Assembly: GCF_014697425.1 (NCBI RefSeq)
Contig: NZ_JACJRU010000053.1
Span: forward strand, 1 to 46,833
Reading direction: 5' to 3'
DNA from: Nostoc sp. FACHB-110
GTDB lineage: Bacteria > Cyanobacteriota > Cyanobacteriia > Cyanobacteriales > Nostocaceae
Length of the DNA: 46,833 nucleotides
Shown here: piece by piece, positions 24,766-32,848 of the stretch
Layout: every line of letters starts with the position of its first letter
Position numbering within the stretch: position 1 is the stretch's first letter
The notes under the pieces: generated by a model
Database searches by the model: none
Seen by the model: the letters and a program-made list of their open reading frames with translations, nothing else
What the model was told of the DNA's origin: nothing
Made by a program: the position numbers and the translations under genes

Positions 24766-25132
24766 AATCTGTCAACTCAGATATTCACTGGTAGTCTGCT
24801 AAGACAACGAGCGCATTGTGGAGTATAGAGGGTCAAAACAATTCAAAATTCCAAATTATCAATTCAAAATTACAATCAGTGGGGGCTTGAAACCCGCCAC
24901 CTAGAAGCACCACTGATTTGAAAAATCAGTGGGGGCTTGTACCCAGAATTAATCAATTAACATTAAGCAGAATCGAAAGCTTGCGCTAAAAACTTGCTGT
25001 GTCTGTGATGCGGCTTAGATTTCAGCGTTAGCGAATTATTACGGAGATTTGTGAAAAAACAGAAACGTATAATTACACTTGTACACAATTAGACTTAGCG
25101 ATTACGCTCAACGAAGAAAGGCTTGCGCTATC
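24766..25132. other. Intergenic repeat-rich gap
   Basis: Contains AATTCAAAATT-type tandem words near 24838-24874, two direct copies of AATCAGTGGGGGCTTG (24874 and 24924) and a hairpin at 24910-24932. No gene seen. Confidence 0.5.
24910..24932. repeat. Short perfect hairpin
   Basis: CCACTGATTT (24910-24919) pairs with AAATCAGTGG (24923-24932) around a GAA loop. The direct repeat AATCAGTGGGGGCTTG overlaps its right half and also occurs 50 bases upstream. It may be an element end or a transcription stop for the patatin gene, but no T-tract follows. Confidence 0.55.
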
Positions 25133-25822
25133 TCACCTCTGCATTCCTGCTGTCTGTTTTTGACTTCTCTCTAAAAGTTCATCAAGTTTACTACTGGCAG
25201 CTTCAAAATCCCTTAACACCTCTGGCGTTAAATTATTAACTTGCACCTGCTGTGATTGCACACGCAGAATTTCATCACCGTTTTTGTGTGCGATCGCCAA
25301 GTCTTTGGTCTGAGAGTTCAACACCAAATTGTAAATTTTACCTTGGACACGAGTAGTACCATCTTCTTCACACTGACCCAAGTTTGATGCTAATTTCTGA
25401 GAAATTTGGGCAACTCTGCTTCTAGTGTCTTGTTCCATTGCAGCTTTGGCTTTGTCTGATATTTGACCATTCGCCTTAAACTCGTTGGCGATTTCGACAA
25501 TGCGATTTTTGTATTCTTCGGGTTTACCCAGGTTGTTAGCCGCAATGTACCACGAGCGCAGGTGGTCGATGGTTACGGTTTGAGATTCTTGGTTAGGGAA
25601 AGCTAAGTTTTGCTGCTGCGGCTGTGGCGTTTGGGGTAATGCCGTAACCTTTGGTGTGCTAACGATTGGCTGTGGTGGTTTCAAATGCTTTGGTCTATCT
25701 GGCAGACTACGCACTTTCTCTTGATACTGTTGTTGGGATTCAATAACTTCTCCAAACTTCAGGGTCATCGTTGCCAATACTGACTCAGGGATAGAAGAAT
25801 TCACTAAATTAAAAACCGCCAA
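25133..25822 (-). pseudogene. 5'-truncated remnant, C-terminal part of an unrecognised larger protein
   Basis: A 229-residue frame with no good start (only a TTG at 25822 and an in-frame stop just upstream), lying just inside the second TnpB gene. It has a P/Q-rich linker followed by a conserved-looking tail: IDHLRSWYIAANNLGKPEEYKNRI, then VQGKIYNLVLNSQTKDLAIAHKNGDEILRVQSQ. Tails of this kind (a small beta unit after a proline-rich linker) occur at the ends of large cyanobacterial plasmid proteins such as relaxases or primases. That is a weak recollection and I do not assign a function. The context, next to TnpB, mirrors the truncated frame at 6699 in the left half. Confidence 0.4.
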
Positions 25823-25902
25823 CCGCTTCTAAAAGTTTGGACAAAGTTACCCACAAGTGGATAATTTAGACAAACCCAACTACGCGGTATAAGTTTGCTC
25901 AA

Positions 25903-27390
25903 CTAGAAGTGCGTTGCGCGCTTGCTCTGGCCAAATTTCTCCGACCATCGCTTGACCACTAGTTCCCAGTTAGAGATACTGAAATAATCATGACGAAATG
26001 ATATTTCAGCACAAGACTTAAGAATGTTATTCAGTTGATTCCACAGGCTCCATACGTGCTTTCCATCCTTCACGGAGAGATAGGCGGTTATGGAGCCGGG
26101 AATATTTTCAGTCAATCGCATCCCCCGACGGGCAATAGCTAGAGCCGCAGCACAGTCCGAAGGCAATCCATACTGCCGGGCATACTTTACCATACCAATG
26201 AGACTGGTATAGGCTGGATTGACTTTCATCAAGTAAATGCCACGATTGCTAGAAATACTGTCTAGTAATTTATAAAAACGACTATACGCCCAACCAGAAA
26301 GCATCCGGGCGTACTTTTTCCCAAGTTCTCTTAGTTGCTCTTTCTTGGCAGAAAAGTCTAATTTTTCACAAACAATCGGGCAAGCAAATGTTGTAGCTAA
26401 TTGCGCCAATTGTAAGCAAGCTTCAACAATCTGCGCGTCTTGTTTGCCTGATGGTAGTCCTATCTGTAGCGGGATTTGACCATGAGATTTGAGATTACCA
26501 TCTTTATCAATGTATGCCCAACCAATGGAGCCAGGATTGAGATCAATCCCAATGCAGCCATAAGCAGAATGCCGGGAAACTCGATTGACTGGTACTGGTG
26601 TAAATTGTACTGCCGCGTTCCATTTGTTGTGCTTGCGAAAGAAATGCCATGTTTTAGCTCCATCCTTGGGCAATCTGTTGATATTACGCTCAAAGTTGCC
26701 TAACTTAGTTATGACTTGTTTACCGAACCGTGATTCTAGACAAGCAGGGACACGGAATTTGATGGTATTACCGTCCCATTGGCAAACTTGATTACCAAAG
26801 CTTTCATCTTTGGAACCAACTACAAATATTTGATTTTTAGGAATAACAGTTTGAATGGGGGCTGTCTTTAAGTGTTCAATTTGTTGAGATAATTTGTAAG
26901 CCCGACGTTTTTTATGGTGAATCTGAAAGCGTAAGTTATTCCAATTAGTGTTACGAAATTTTAGAGAACAAGCTAGTGGAAAGCGGCATCCTGTTTTAGA
27001 ATTATGCCAGTTCTTTTTAGCGTAGAACTTAGCCGACTCAGATAATTTCTTCTCTGATTTTGTAATCCAGGAATTGAGCGATTTTAGTTTACCTTCCAGT
27101 GTTTTAATGTGGAGCTTACGACTTTCTTTAGAAGCATTAACAGCACCTTCAGTAAATCTGATTACACCCGTAGCGTGTCGCCTTGATATGCCATAAGTCT
27201 TCTGTAAATGAGTGTTCCACTTTGATTTATTAAATGAGCGAGTAGATAAAAGATGATTAGCTGTTTCACACGCTGCTTTATGGAATACCGAGCTATAAGC
27301 AGTCAAGAACATCTCAAACTTTGTAAGTCCTAAACTATTCAATTCTTCTCTTGGAGTCGGCAATCCTTTAACATACGTGAGAAATGGCAT
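25903..27390 (-). CDS. TnpB-related RuvC nuclease of a zinc-finger-less lineage
   Basis: A 495-residue protein. RuvC motifs: IGIDLNPGSIGWAYID (Asp283), IVCEKLDF (Glu342), and KVNPAYTSLIGMVKYARQYGLPSDCAAALAIARRGM (Asp412). The three acidic residues of the active site are therefore in place. Unlike the TnpB at 5497 it has no CxxC zinc finger between motifs, and the NPAYTS...AAALAIARRG signature marks a separate TnpB-like branch related to compact type V effectors. The N-terminal 250 residues are basic and helical, with a W/K-rich beta segment, suited to RNA binding. No tnpA is adjacent. It starts 52 bases after the arm HTH gene in the same direction. The guide RNA could not be located. Confidence 0.8.
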   Translation of the reverse strand: MPFLTYVKGLPTPREELNSLGLTKFEMFLTAYSSVFHKAACETANHLLSTRSFNKSKWNTHLQKTYGISRRHATGVIRFTEGAVNASKESRKLHIKTLEGKLKSLNSWITKSEKKLSESAKFYAKKNWHNSKTGCRFPLACSLKFRNTNWNNLRFQIHHKKRRAYKLSQQIEHLKTAPIQTVIPKNQIFVVGSKDESFGNQVCQWDGNTIKFRVPACLESRFGKQVITKLGNFERNINRLPKDGAKTWHFFRKHNKWNAAVQFTPVPVNRVSRHSAYGCIGIDLNPGSIGWAYIDKDGNLKSHGQIPLQIGLPSGKQDAQIVEACLQLAQLATTFACPIVCEKLDFSAKKEQLRELGKKYARMLSGWAYSRFYKLLDSISSNRGIYLMKVNPAYTSLIGMVKYARQYGLPSDCAAALAIARRGMRLTENIPGSITAYLSVKDGKHVWSLWNQLNNILKSCAEISFRHDYFSISNWELVVKRWSEKFGQSKRATHF

Positions 27391-27442
27391 CTATTTCACC
27401 TCGTCAATTATCTTTAGAAACCCTTATTTTTACTACGAAAAG

Positions 27443-27832
27443 CTACCCCACTAAATACCGAACAACCTGCGGATCTATCGCTGCAATTCGATGCTTAATT
27501 GGCTGTGGAGGATGTTTAAAAAACTGTTTTAAATCTCGGCTTTTGACTTGATAACGATTAGCACAACGCTTTTTGGCTTTCAACCAACCTTGCCTCACCC
27601 AATTAATAACTGTGCTTGGAGGCACACAAAGGTTGTTGGCAATTTCACGACAACTGTAATTATCAAGAACTGGGCGTGTAGAGTAACCTGAAGAATATAA
27701 TTTATTCTTAACTGCTGATACTGTGCGATGATAACCGCGTCTTTTGAGCCGAAAAGCTATTTGTTTTGGAGTGTACATCTCGGCCATTTCGTCGAGGGTT
27801 GCTAATTCATTGTCATCCCATTTAATACCCAT
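27443..27832 (-). CDS. HTH DNA-binding protein, last gene of the arm operon (right)
   Basis: A 129-residue paralogue of the product at 5061-5450, about two-thirds identical. It keeps both helical modules (KQIAFRLKRRG near the N terminus and NYSCREIANNL to GWLKAKKR in the middle) and the tail IDPQVVRYLVG. Substitutions cluster in the recognition-helix region (SLDTGTIIYWIK in the left arm, CVPPSTVINWVR here), so the two may prefer different DNA sites. It is followed in the same direction by the second TnpB-like gene. Gene 5 of the left arm is missing upstream of it. Confidence 0.75.
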   Translation of the reverse strand: MGIKWDDNELATLDEMAEMYTPKQIAFRLKRRGYHRTVSAVKNKLYSSGYSTRPVLDNYSCREIANNLCVPPSTVINWVRQGWLKAKKRCANRYQVKSRDLKQFFKHPPQPIKHRIAAIDPQVVRYLVG

Positions 27833-27879
27833 AATTTAATCTCCAAATTTTCAGCTAAATAAGCTTGATATTTTGGTAC

Positions 27880-27901
27880 GGCAACTCAATCATGAATCGC
27901 C
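27880..27901. other. Intergenic stem-loop after arm gene 4 (right)
   Basis: On the minus-strand RNA, GGCGATTCA pairs with TGAGTTGCC through G-U pairs. It is positioned like the left-arm stem at 4659-4680, but with changed bases that keep pairing. Confidence 0.6.
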
Positions 27902-27916
27902 GTTATTACTTGTTAA

Positions 27917-28672
27917 TTACCGTCTCTTACTCGGTACAACTACCTGATTCTGCGGCTGTAACGATGTCCGTGCTTCCGCTTCCGAAACTGCTGGCAGTGC
28001 AGGTCTAAACTCTGCATTTAAAGCCCATCTTTCGTAAGTCTCGTTAGTCACCCAGCCCAATGTCGCCCCAGACTCCGCACCGCTACGAATCATCTCGGCA
28101 GCTTCCAGTGCGTCCTTCTCAAAATCAGACTGCGGATTGCGATACGACCACTGAATGAACCAATACGTACCCAGCGCACCTTCCACCTTCTGGAACTCGG
28201 CACAGAAAATGTAGTTTTTGAGGACAGAAGCGATTGCCGCATAACAATACTCTTTCGGATCTCCCGGCATCCCTTCCTCGCACCACTGCTGGAAAGCACG
28301 ATGCGCGAAATGGTTGTACAGTCCAGCGAAACTGTCTTTACTGCGGCGGTGCATCAAAAATGAAAGCAGCATGGATGCTGGCCCTTTAAACTGAGTTTTG
28401 AGTTCACCAGCAACAGGAATCACCCACAGTTCGGTGAATGGCTCGTTGGTGAAGTTTTCGTTAATGGTCATTGGGCGATCAGGGCGTGAGATTGCGATTG
28501 CAAAATCAGCCTTGTTTCCCTTGAGGTATCCACCCTGCTGTGCTTCTAAAATTGTTAGCTTTGGTGGACAATCGAGAAGAAACTGTCCATATTCCTTGGC
28601 ACAGTTGGCTTGCAGCTTGGGTTGGCTGGGAGGAATTAAGAAAACGCTGTTGTTGATTTTTAGAGTTTCCAT
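27917..28672 (-). CDS. Arm operon gene 4, conserved hypothetical protein (intact copy)
   Basis: A 251-residue protein whose left-arm copy is a pseudogene. The family is not recognised. N-terminal strands (SVFLIPPSQPKL) are followed by a conserved TELWVIPVAGELKTQFKGPASMLLSFLMHRRSKDSF block, helices rich in aromatics (LYNHFAHRAFQQWCEEG; TYWFIQWSYRNPQSDFEKD), and a disordered Q/P/R tail. No catalytic motif stands out. It is cytosolic by sequence. It lies inside the right-arm operon between stem-loops at 28759 and 27880. If it is essential for the module, only this copy can supply it. Confidence 0.7.
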   Translation of the reverse strand: METLKINNSVFLIPPSQPKLQANCAKEYGQFLLDCPPKLTILEAQQGGYLKGNKADFAIAISRPDRPMTINENFTNEPFTELWVIPVAGELKTQFKGPASMLLSFLMHRRSKDSFAGLYNHFAHRAFQQWCEEGMPGDPKEYCYAAIASVLKNYIFCAEFQKVEGALGTYWFIQWSYRNPQSDFEKDALEAAEMIRSGAESGATLGWVTNETYERWALNAEFRPALPAVSEAEARTSLQPQNQVVVPSKRR

Positions 28673-28758
28673 ATTCGTGTTTGTGTTGATGAATACTGAG
28701 AGTGTGGTTGTATTTGTTGTAATGTGGTGTCTTCACCGTCGCGTGCTTTCTCCTAAAC

Positions 28759-28780
28759 CGCCTGGAGTGACTTTCAGGCG
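28759..28780. other. Intergenic stem-loop between arm genes 3 and 4 (right)
   Basis: CGCCTG (28759-28764) pairs with CAGGCG (28775-28780). It is shorter than the 13-bp stem in the same place in the left arm. Confidence 0.5.
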
Positions 28781-28793
28781 ATTATTTTTTGGA

Positions 28794-29357
28794 TTAGTCA
28801 GCAATATCTAATGCAGGACTTTGATTCGGTTCGAGTTCTAATTCCAGATAAGAAAGCGCAGTTTCAGCATCACCAATAGTTAAATCGGGCTGATAATTTA
28901 GTGCTAAATATTCAGGATGTTTGGCAATCACTTTGAGGATAAATTTTCCAGCATCAACTAAACCATGCAGAGATGGTAATGGTGGTTCCTGGGGCTGTTG
29001 GGTAGTTTCTTCAACCGTATAGTTTGTTGCTACAACACTTACACCAACTGCGTTTAATTCGTGCTTCAGCATTTGAATTTGGCGTAAACAGGTATTAATT
29101 TCTGTCTCTAAAGCTGTTTTTAATTCCTGTGGAGAAAGCAGTTTTATGTCATCCTCAATCCGTGTTTCATCGTCTTCTGTATTCTTATTTGGCAGCAAAA
29201 TGTAACGCCACCCCGCACCGTACTCGTCAGCTAAGTATGTGTCCTCGGCGTAATACTTGAGTCCGATTATTTGACCGCGTTCTGTACGTTGTCCAAAGCC
29301 AAATCGAGGGTATTGCCAAACTGGAGGAATCGATACTGTTGATACTGTTGGTTCCAT
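28794..29357 (-). CDS. Arm operon gene 3, conserved hypothetical protein (right)
   Basis: A 187-residue paralogue of the product at 3200-3742. It shares GFGQRTERGQIIG, the W-R-Y-I-L-L-PNKNTEDDETRIEDD segment and the tail PNQSPALDIAD. It differs by a short N-terminal duplication (VSTVS) and a longer Q/P-rich middle. The family is unknown. The region between genes 2 and 3 here lacks the A/G-rich palindrome found in the left arm, so it shows the ancestral junction. Confidence 0.7.
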   Translation of the reverse strand: MEPTVSTVSIPPVWQYPRFGFGQRTERGQIIGLKYYAEDTYLADEYGAGWRYILLPNKNTEDDETRIEDDIKLLSPQELKTALETEINTCLRQIQMLKHELNAVGVSVVATNYTVEETTQQPQEPPLPSLHGLVDAGKFILKVIAKHPEYLALNYQPDLTIGDAETALSYLELELEPNQSPALDIAD

Positions 29358-29402
29358 TGTTTTAGTTAGTGAAAGGTTATTTGTTGAGATTGAAAAACTG
29401 AG

Positions 29403-29711
29403 TTAAGCTGCAATGTTGTTAGTTGCTTTAGCCATACTTGCAACGAGGAGAAAATTATCGAGTGCTACTGCTGCGTTTAAAGGTTTGGCGTACTGGTTTG
29501 CATCTACTTCATTTGTCCAATACGTGATGTGTTGAAACACCAAACCCAGCATTGATTCACCTTTGTAGACACGGTAGATTTTGGGGCAAACTCCATTACA
29601 GTAAACCAGCGTGTAGCCTGGAATTTCGACTAACTCTGCGTTTGGGTGTGTTGGTGACAGAAGTATCGGTTCGCAGCAATCACCCCAGTCAGGATCTTGA
29701 ACGAATGACAT
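29403..29711 (-). CDS. Arm operon gene 2, conserved hypothetical protein (right)
   Basis: A 102-residue paralogue of the product at 2789-3097 with the same length, same start motif (MSFVQDPDWGDCCEP) and the same cysteines (CC near the N terminus, C in YCNGVCPKIYRVYKG). The function is unknown. This copy fixes the start codon of the left one. Its mRNA would carry a stem-loop (29759-29784) just upstream. Confidence 0.7.
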   Translation of the reverse strand: MSFVQDPDWGDCCEPILLSPTHPNAELVEIPGYTLVYCNGVCPKIYRVYKGESMLGLVFQHITYWTNEVDANQYAKPLNAAVALDNFLLVASMAKATNNIAA

Positions 29712-29758
29712 AGTTGCTGTACCTTGTAGCGTAGTTCAGTCATTTATTGTGGTGGCTG

Positions 29759-29784
29759 GGCGATTGCTGTTAGTTGCAATCGCC
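29759..29784. other. Intergenic stem-loop between arm genes 1 and 2 (right)
   Basis: GGCGATTGC (29759-29767) pairs with GCAATCGCC (29776-29784) around an 8-base loop. It matches the position, but not the sequence, of the left-arm stem at 2727-2755. Confidence 0.6.
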
Positions 29785-29800
29785 TTTTCTACTTGCGGTA

Positions 29801-30379
29801 CTATGCGGCTACAGGTTGGCTAATTCCCAACAGTGCGATCGCTGCATCAATATCGATAGCTGTGCGACTGCCCCCCAATGGCCTTTGTCTGCTGTACCAT
29901 TGATCCGCACGGTTGTATCCTACAAACCCCACTCGTCGGTTGTTGAAATAAAGGGTAGTGCTAAACGAGAGCCAGTCAATCTCTCCGTGAGTTAAGCCGT
30001 ATCTGTGGCAAGCTGCTTCAAGTTCGTCGCTGAGGCGGTCGTTGCGTTCTCTTGGGGTTTCTCTTAGTGTTGCTTTAACTTCTGCAACTCTTTTGGCGAA
30101 CCAGTTGCGCTCGAAGGGTAGCCTTCCTCCGTCTACTAATTGCACCCATACCGTAATTCCGGCTTCAAGCCAGATCGTGCGGATTGATTCTGGCTCTACT
30201 TCGATAATCTCGGCAATGATGCGGCGGTCATGGGATGTAAGCGGATCTGTAGCTTGAGTTGTTTCTTTGGCTTGTGCTTCGAGGTGGTTGTAAAATTCTG
30301 CCTGTGCTAAATCTTTCTCATCTATGGTGTTGCAATTAAAGCTTTTAGGTGCTTGCTGCGAATATGCGAATTGGTTCAT
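29801..30379 (-). CDS. Arm operon gene 1, conserved hypothetical protein (right)
   Basis: A 192-residue paralogue of the product at 2132-2710. AAGGTGA lies about nine bases before the ATG at 30379, a good ribosome-binding site that decides the start; the GTG at 30391 overlaps it. The blocks DPLTSHDRRIIAEIIEVEPESIRTIW and GFVGYNRADQWYSRQRPLG are shared with the left copy. The family is unknown. It is the first gene of the right-arm operon and is controlled by the promoter at 30460-30488. Confidence 0.7.
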   Translation of the reverse strand: MNQFAYSQQAPKSFNCNTIDEKDLAQAEFYNHLEAQAKETTQATDPLTSHDRRIIAEIIEVEPESIRTIWLEAGITVWVQLVDGGRLPFERNWFAKRVAEVKATLRETPRERNDRLSDELEAACHRYGLTHGEIDWLSFSTTLYFNNRRVGFVGYNRADQWYSRQRPLGGSRTAIDIDAAIALLGISQPVAA

Positions 30380-30459
30380 AATAGAGTTCACCTTTTTAGG
30401 GACATAAGGCGATCGCTGTTTTCTCAGGACGGGCGGTCGTCTTTTGTTTTGCTAACTCT

Positions 30460-30488
30460 ATTGTCTACTGATACCAGACAAATGTCAA
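30460..30488 (-). promoter_or_regulatory. Promoter of the right-arm operon with embedded operator
   Basis: On the minus strand TTGACA (30488-30483) is 17 bases from GACAAT (30465-30460), followed by AGAGT as in the left-arm promoter. The spacer and -10 carry the inverted repeat TTGTCT-N9-AGACAA (30461-30481). The left-arm promoter has the same layout but a TGGCTAGCCA operator. The TGA stop of the XRE gene forms part of the -35 box. Confidence 0.65.
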
Positions 30489-30802
30489 GGGGTAATAGAC
30501 ACAATTGTGACTGCTGTACTAAAAAATTCTTCGATGCTACTACCTAAAACTTTGAGAAGAACAGAAATTTTAGGAAAAGATACCGTAGAAGCTGAATTAT
30601 CATACCTTTCAGGGTCTTCAAGCATATGAATGTATTGATGAGAAATCCGTTCACCAAGAAGGGCAGTTTTCTCAGAGATTGAACGAACAGAGTTATTTCC
30701 ACGCAATGTTTTCAGGCGTTCACCTAGTTCCTTGTCCCAATAAATAGAAGCAACGTATCTTGTATCCAACATAATGATTTTTTGTCTACCAGCACTTGCC
30801 AT
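30485..30802 (-). CDS. XRE-type HTH regulator (right arm)
   Basis: A 105-residue protein with a helix-turn-helix of the Cro/CI class: LGERLKTLRGNNSVRSISEKTALLGERISHQYIHMLEDP, then a conserved helix with ISVLLKVLGSSIEEFF. It is probably the repressor acting at the TTGTCTA sites around it: two in the operon promoter, one at its own start codon (30782-30788), one upstream (30833-30839) and one before the ParB-like gene. It is transcribed toward the arm operon, whereas the RHH gene in the left-arm slot is transcribed away from it. There is no toxin partner. Fold assignment is by pattern. Confidence 0.75.
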   Translation of the reverse strand: MASAGRQKIIMLDTRYVASIYWDKELGERLKTLRGNNSVRSISEKTALLGERISHQYIHMLEDPERYDNSASTVSFPKISVLLKVLGSSIEEFFSTAVTIVSITP

Positions 30803-30972
30803 AATCTAACAGATTTTATATTCTATAGGTACTAGACAACAAAAGCGACCGCCTCCACTAATCTTTATCGAAGCGATCGCCCTTATTGTTTACATTGCCA
30901 GGCGCGTCAAAGATTTTTAAATCATGATGCGTAATTTTATGATGCCATACAACCGCTAGTAACAGTAGACAA
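30782..30972. promoter_or_regulatory. TTGTCTA operator sites around the XRE gene start
   Basis: TTGTCTA at 30782-30788 (inside the first codons of the XRE gene), TAGACAA at 30833-30839 and TAGACAA at 30966-30972. With the promoter palindrome at 30461-30481 this makes five half-sites in about 510 bases. Confidence 0.55.
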
Positions 30973-31012
30973 ACAATCTTGGTAAATAAGAGTGCTGGCA
31001 AGCGTTTTGACG

Positions 31013-31028
31013 ATTTTGTTAACAAAAT
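31013..31028. promoter_or_regulatory. Perfect 16-base palindrome upstream of the ParB-like gene
   Basis: ATTTTGTTAACAAAAT lies 34 bases before the ATG at 31062, directly after TTGACG (31007-31012), a possible -35 box. It is a likely operator for a different regulator, because it does not contain the TTGTCTA word. No equivalent was seen upstream of the left ParB-like gene. Confidence 0.5.
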
Positions 31029-31061
31029 TGATCAATGCTTAATTCTTAGTGGGCAATAATT

Positions 31062-32744
31062 ATGCTGACACTGGAAGCAGAAAAAATATCTGCCACCTCT
31101 TATGGCATTCTCAACACCAGCATCAAAGAAACCTTTACTGCTATCGACCGATTTGAATGGCAAGGTATTGAAGAAATATTACAGATGAGGGAAAAACATC
31201 TGTACCGAGAAGCTGGCTACAAGACTTTTGAGGAATACTGCCAAGCTGAGTTATCCGCTTGGGGTGGTTATCGCAGAATCAACCAACTGCTGGGAGCCAA
31301 GAAGGTTAAGGACACGGCTGATGAATTGGGCGAACACATCAAAAATGAGCGTCAAGCCCGTTCGTTAGTGCGATTGGTCAAGGAACCAGAAAAACTAAAA
31401 CAGGCTGTTGCGATCGCACTGCAAGAGAATTCCTCCCCCAGTGAATCAGACTTTGCAGCTGCAGCGAACATTGTGGTTCCTCGTCTACCCCGCCAGAAAG
31501 TTCAGGAACCATTGGTTCCTAAAATTGAAGAACCAGTATTTCACCAAACTCAGGAACCAGTGGTTCCTCAACCTGCCACCGTCACGGTTACATCACCAAC
31601 TCATCCAAGACACGGGCAATCAGGAACCATCTCAGCAGACGCACCCAATCAAAGACAGCAGATTGTTACCTTTGAAGATGGTAGCAGGGAACTGGTGAAC
31701 AATGCGGATTTGAGTAATGACGCTGTTGAGCCATTTATCCCTGAGCGAACTTACCCCAAAGAATACGCCGAAGCGATCGCTCAACTGAAACAGCAGCACC
31801 AGCAAGAACTTGAACACCTGGAGGAAGAATTGAGGGTTGGCTTGCGCTCAGAAGCCAATGCCAGAGCAGAAGAACAAGTACAAGAACAACTGACCGCTTT
31901 ACAAAACCTATTTCAGCAACAGAAACAAGAAAACATTCAGTTACAGCATCGGCTTTTTGAGTTAGAGGGACTCAGAAAGTTAGAACTTGAAAATCGACGA
32001 CTCAAACAGCGCATTGAGGAATTAGAAAACGCTGTACAAGAACGCCCTGCTCAGGAATGGAAAAATACTTTTACCAAGCAAGCAGCCAAGGCATTAAACA
32101 AAGAAGTTAAGCGATCGCTAGACCAAACAATTGATCTGCGATCGCTGGCTGTTGAACCACCTAAAGAAAATGCTCAGGAATGTCTCAGGTTGATGGGCAT
32201 TGCTTTAGGGAATTTGGCCACAGCTATGAATAACACCCAAGCCCTGCAAGCTGCGGCTTTAATCCTGGGGAGTGAACCAACCCCAAGTGCGATCGCATAT
32301 CGGGCAGAGCAACTACAACTTATTCCCCAGGCAGTTAGTGACATTCGATCTGTACTGTCAAAGCCTGAGTGTAGCTGGTGGGATTATTTAGAAGTAGCAC
32401 AGGAATACGAGGTTATCAAAAACGACTACTGGGCGGAGTTGACCCCACAAGAAGCGGAGTTAATCACTGCCCTTGAGAAAGCCGCATCCTCGCAAATTAC
32501 GGAACCAATGGTTCCTGAAGAAGCCCCTGCCGAATCTGGTTCCTTTGATGGCGAAGTGATTGGGCTTGGTTCTATCGTTGCCCATGCGGATATCTACTGC
32601 GCTTTGTACAACGCCAAAGGTGAAGTCATCGAAGACATGGGTGATGAGGTTTGGGTGGCTTGGGAGCATTGGAAAGACAAACCGAAAAAGACTGACCGTT
32701 ACTTTAAGGATGAGTTGCGGTTCTGGCAAGAAACAAAGCAGTAA
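31062..32744 (+). CDS. ParB-like plasmid maintenance coiled-coil protein (right arm, complete)
   Basis: A 560-residue protein. An N-terminal helical region (about 10-150) has the block NERQARSLVRLVKEPEKLKQAVAIALQE, reminiscent of the central DNA-binding part of ParB-family proteins, but without a clear nuclease-like N-terminal domain. Next come an EPVVPQ-rich linker, a small KOW-like beta unit (TVTSPTHPRHGQSGTI to VTFEDGSRELV), a long coiled coil (about 225-335), a helical region containing LRLMGIALGNLATAMNNTQALQAAAL, and a beta-rich end with DEVWVAWEHWKDKPKKTDRYF. A role in plasmid replication or partition is inferred from position ahead of antirepressor- and Rep-like genes. A paralogue lies at 1-1374. 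No ParA-like gene is visible in the window. Confidence 0.7.
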   Translation: MLTLEAEKISATSYGILNTSIKETFTAIDRFEWQGIEEILQMREKHLYREAGYKTFEEYCQAELSAWGGYRRINQLLGAKKVKDTADELGEHIKNERQARSLVRLVKEPEKLKQAVAIALQENSSPSESDFAAAANIVVPRLPRQKVQEPLVPKIEEPVFHQTQEPVVPQPATVTVTSPTHPRHGQSGTISADAPNQRQQIVTFEDGSRELVNNADLSNDAVEPFIPERTYPKEYAEAIAQLKQQHQQELEHLEEELRVGLRSEANARAEEQVQEQLTALQNLFQQQKQENIQLQHRLFELEGLRKLELENRRLKQRIEELENAVQERPAQEWKNTFTKQAAKALNKEVKRSLDQTIDLRSLAVEPPKENAQECLRLMGIALGNLATAMNNTQALQAAALILGSEPTPSAIAYRAEQLQLIPQAVSDIRSVLSKPECSWWDYLEVAQEYEVIKNDYWAELTPQEAELITALEKAASSQITEPMVPEEAPAESGSFDGEVIGLGSIVAHADIYCALYNAKGEVIEDMGDEVWVAWEHWKDKPKKTDRYFKDELRFWQETKQ

Positions 32745-32848
32745 ATACCAACTCGCGCTCACATCTTTAAAACGACTGGATGCAGTACGGCTCAAGTGCT
32801 GCTGATACTGTCATGCGCCAAATATTAACCTTTACCACGAATAATTTT

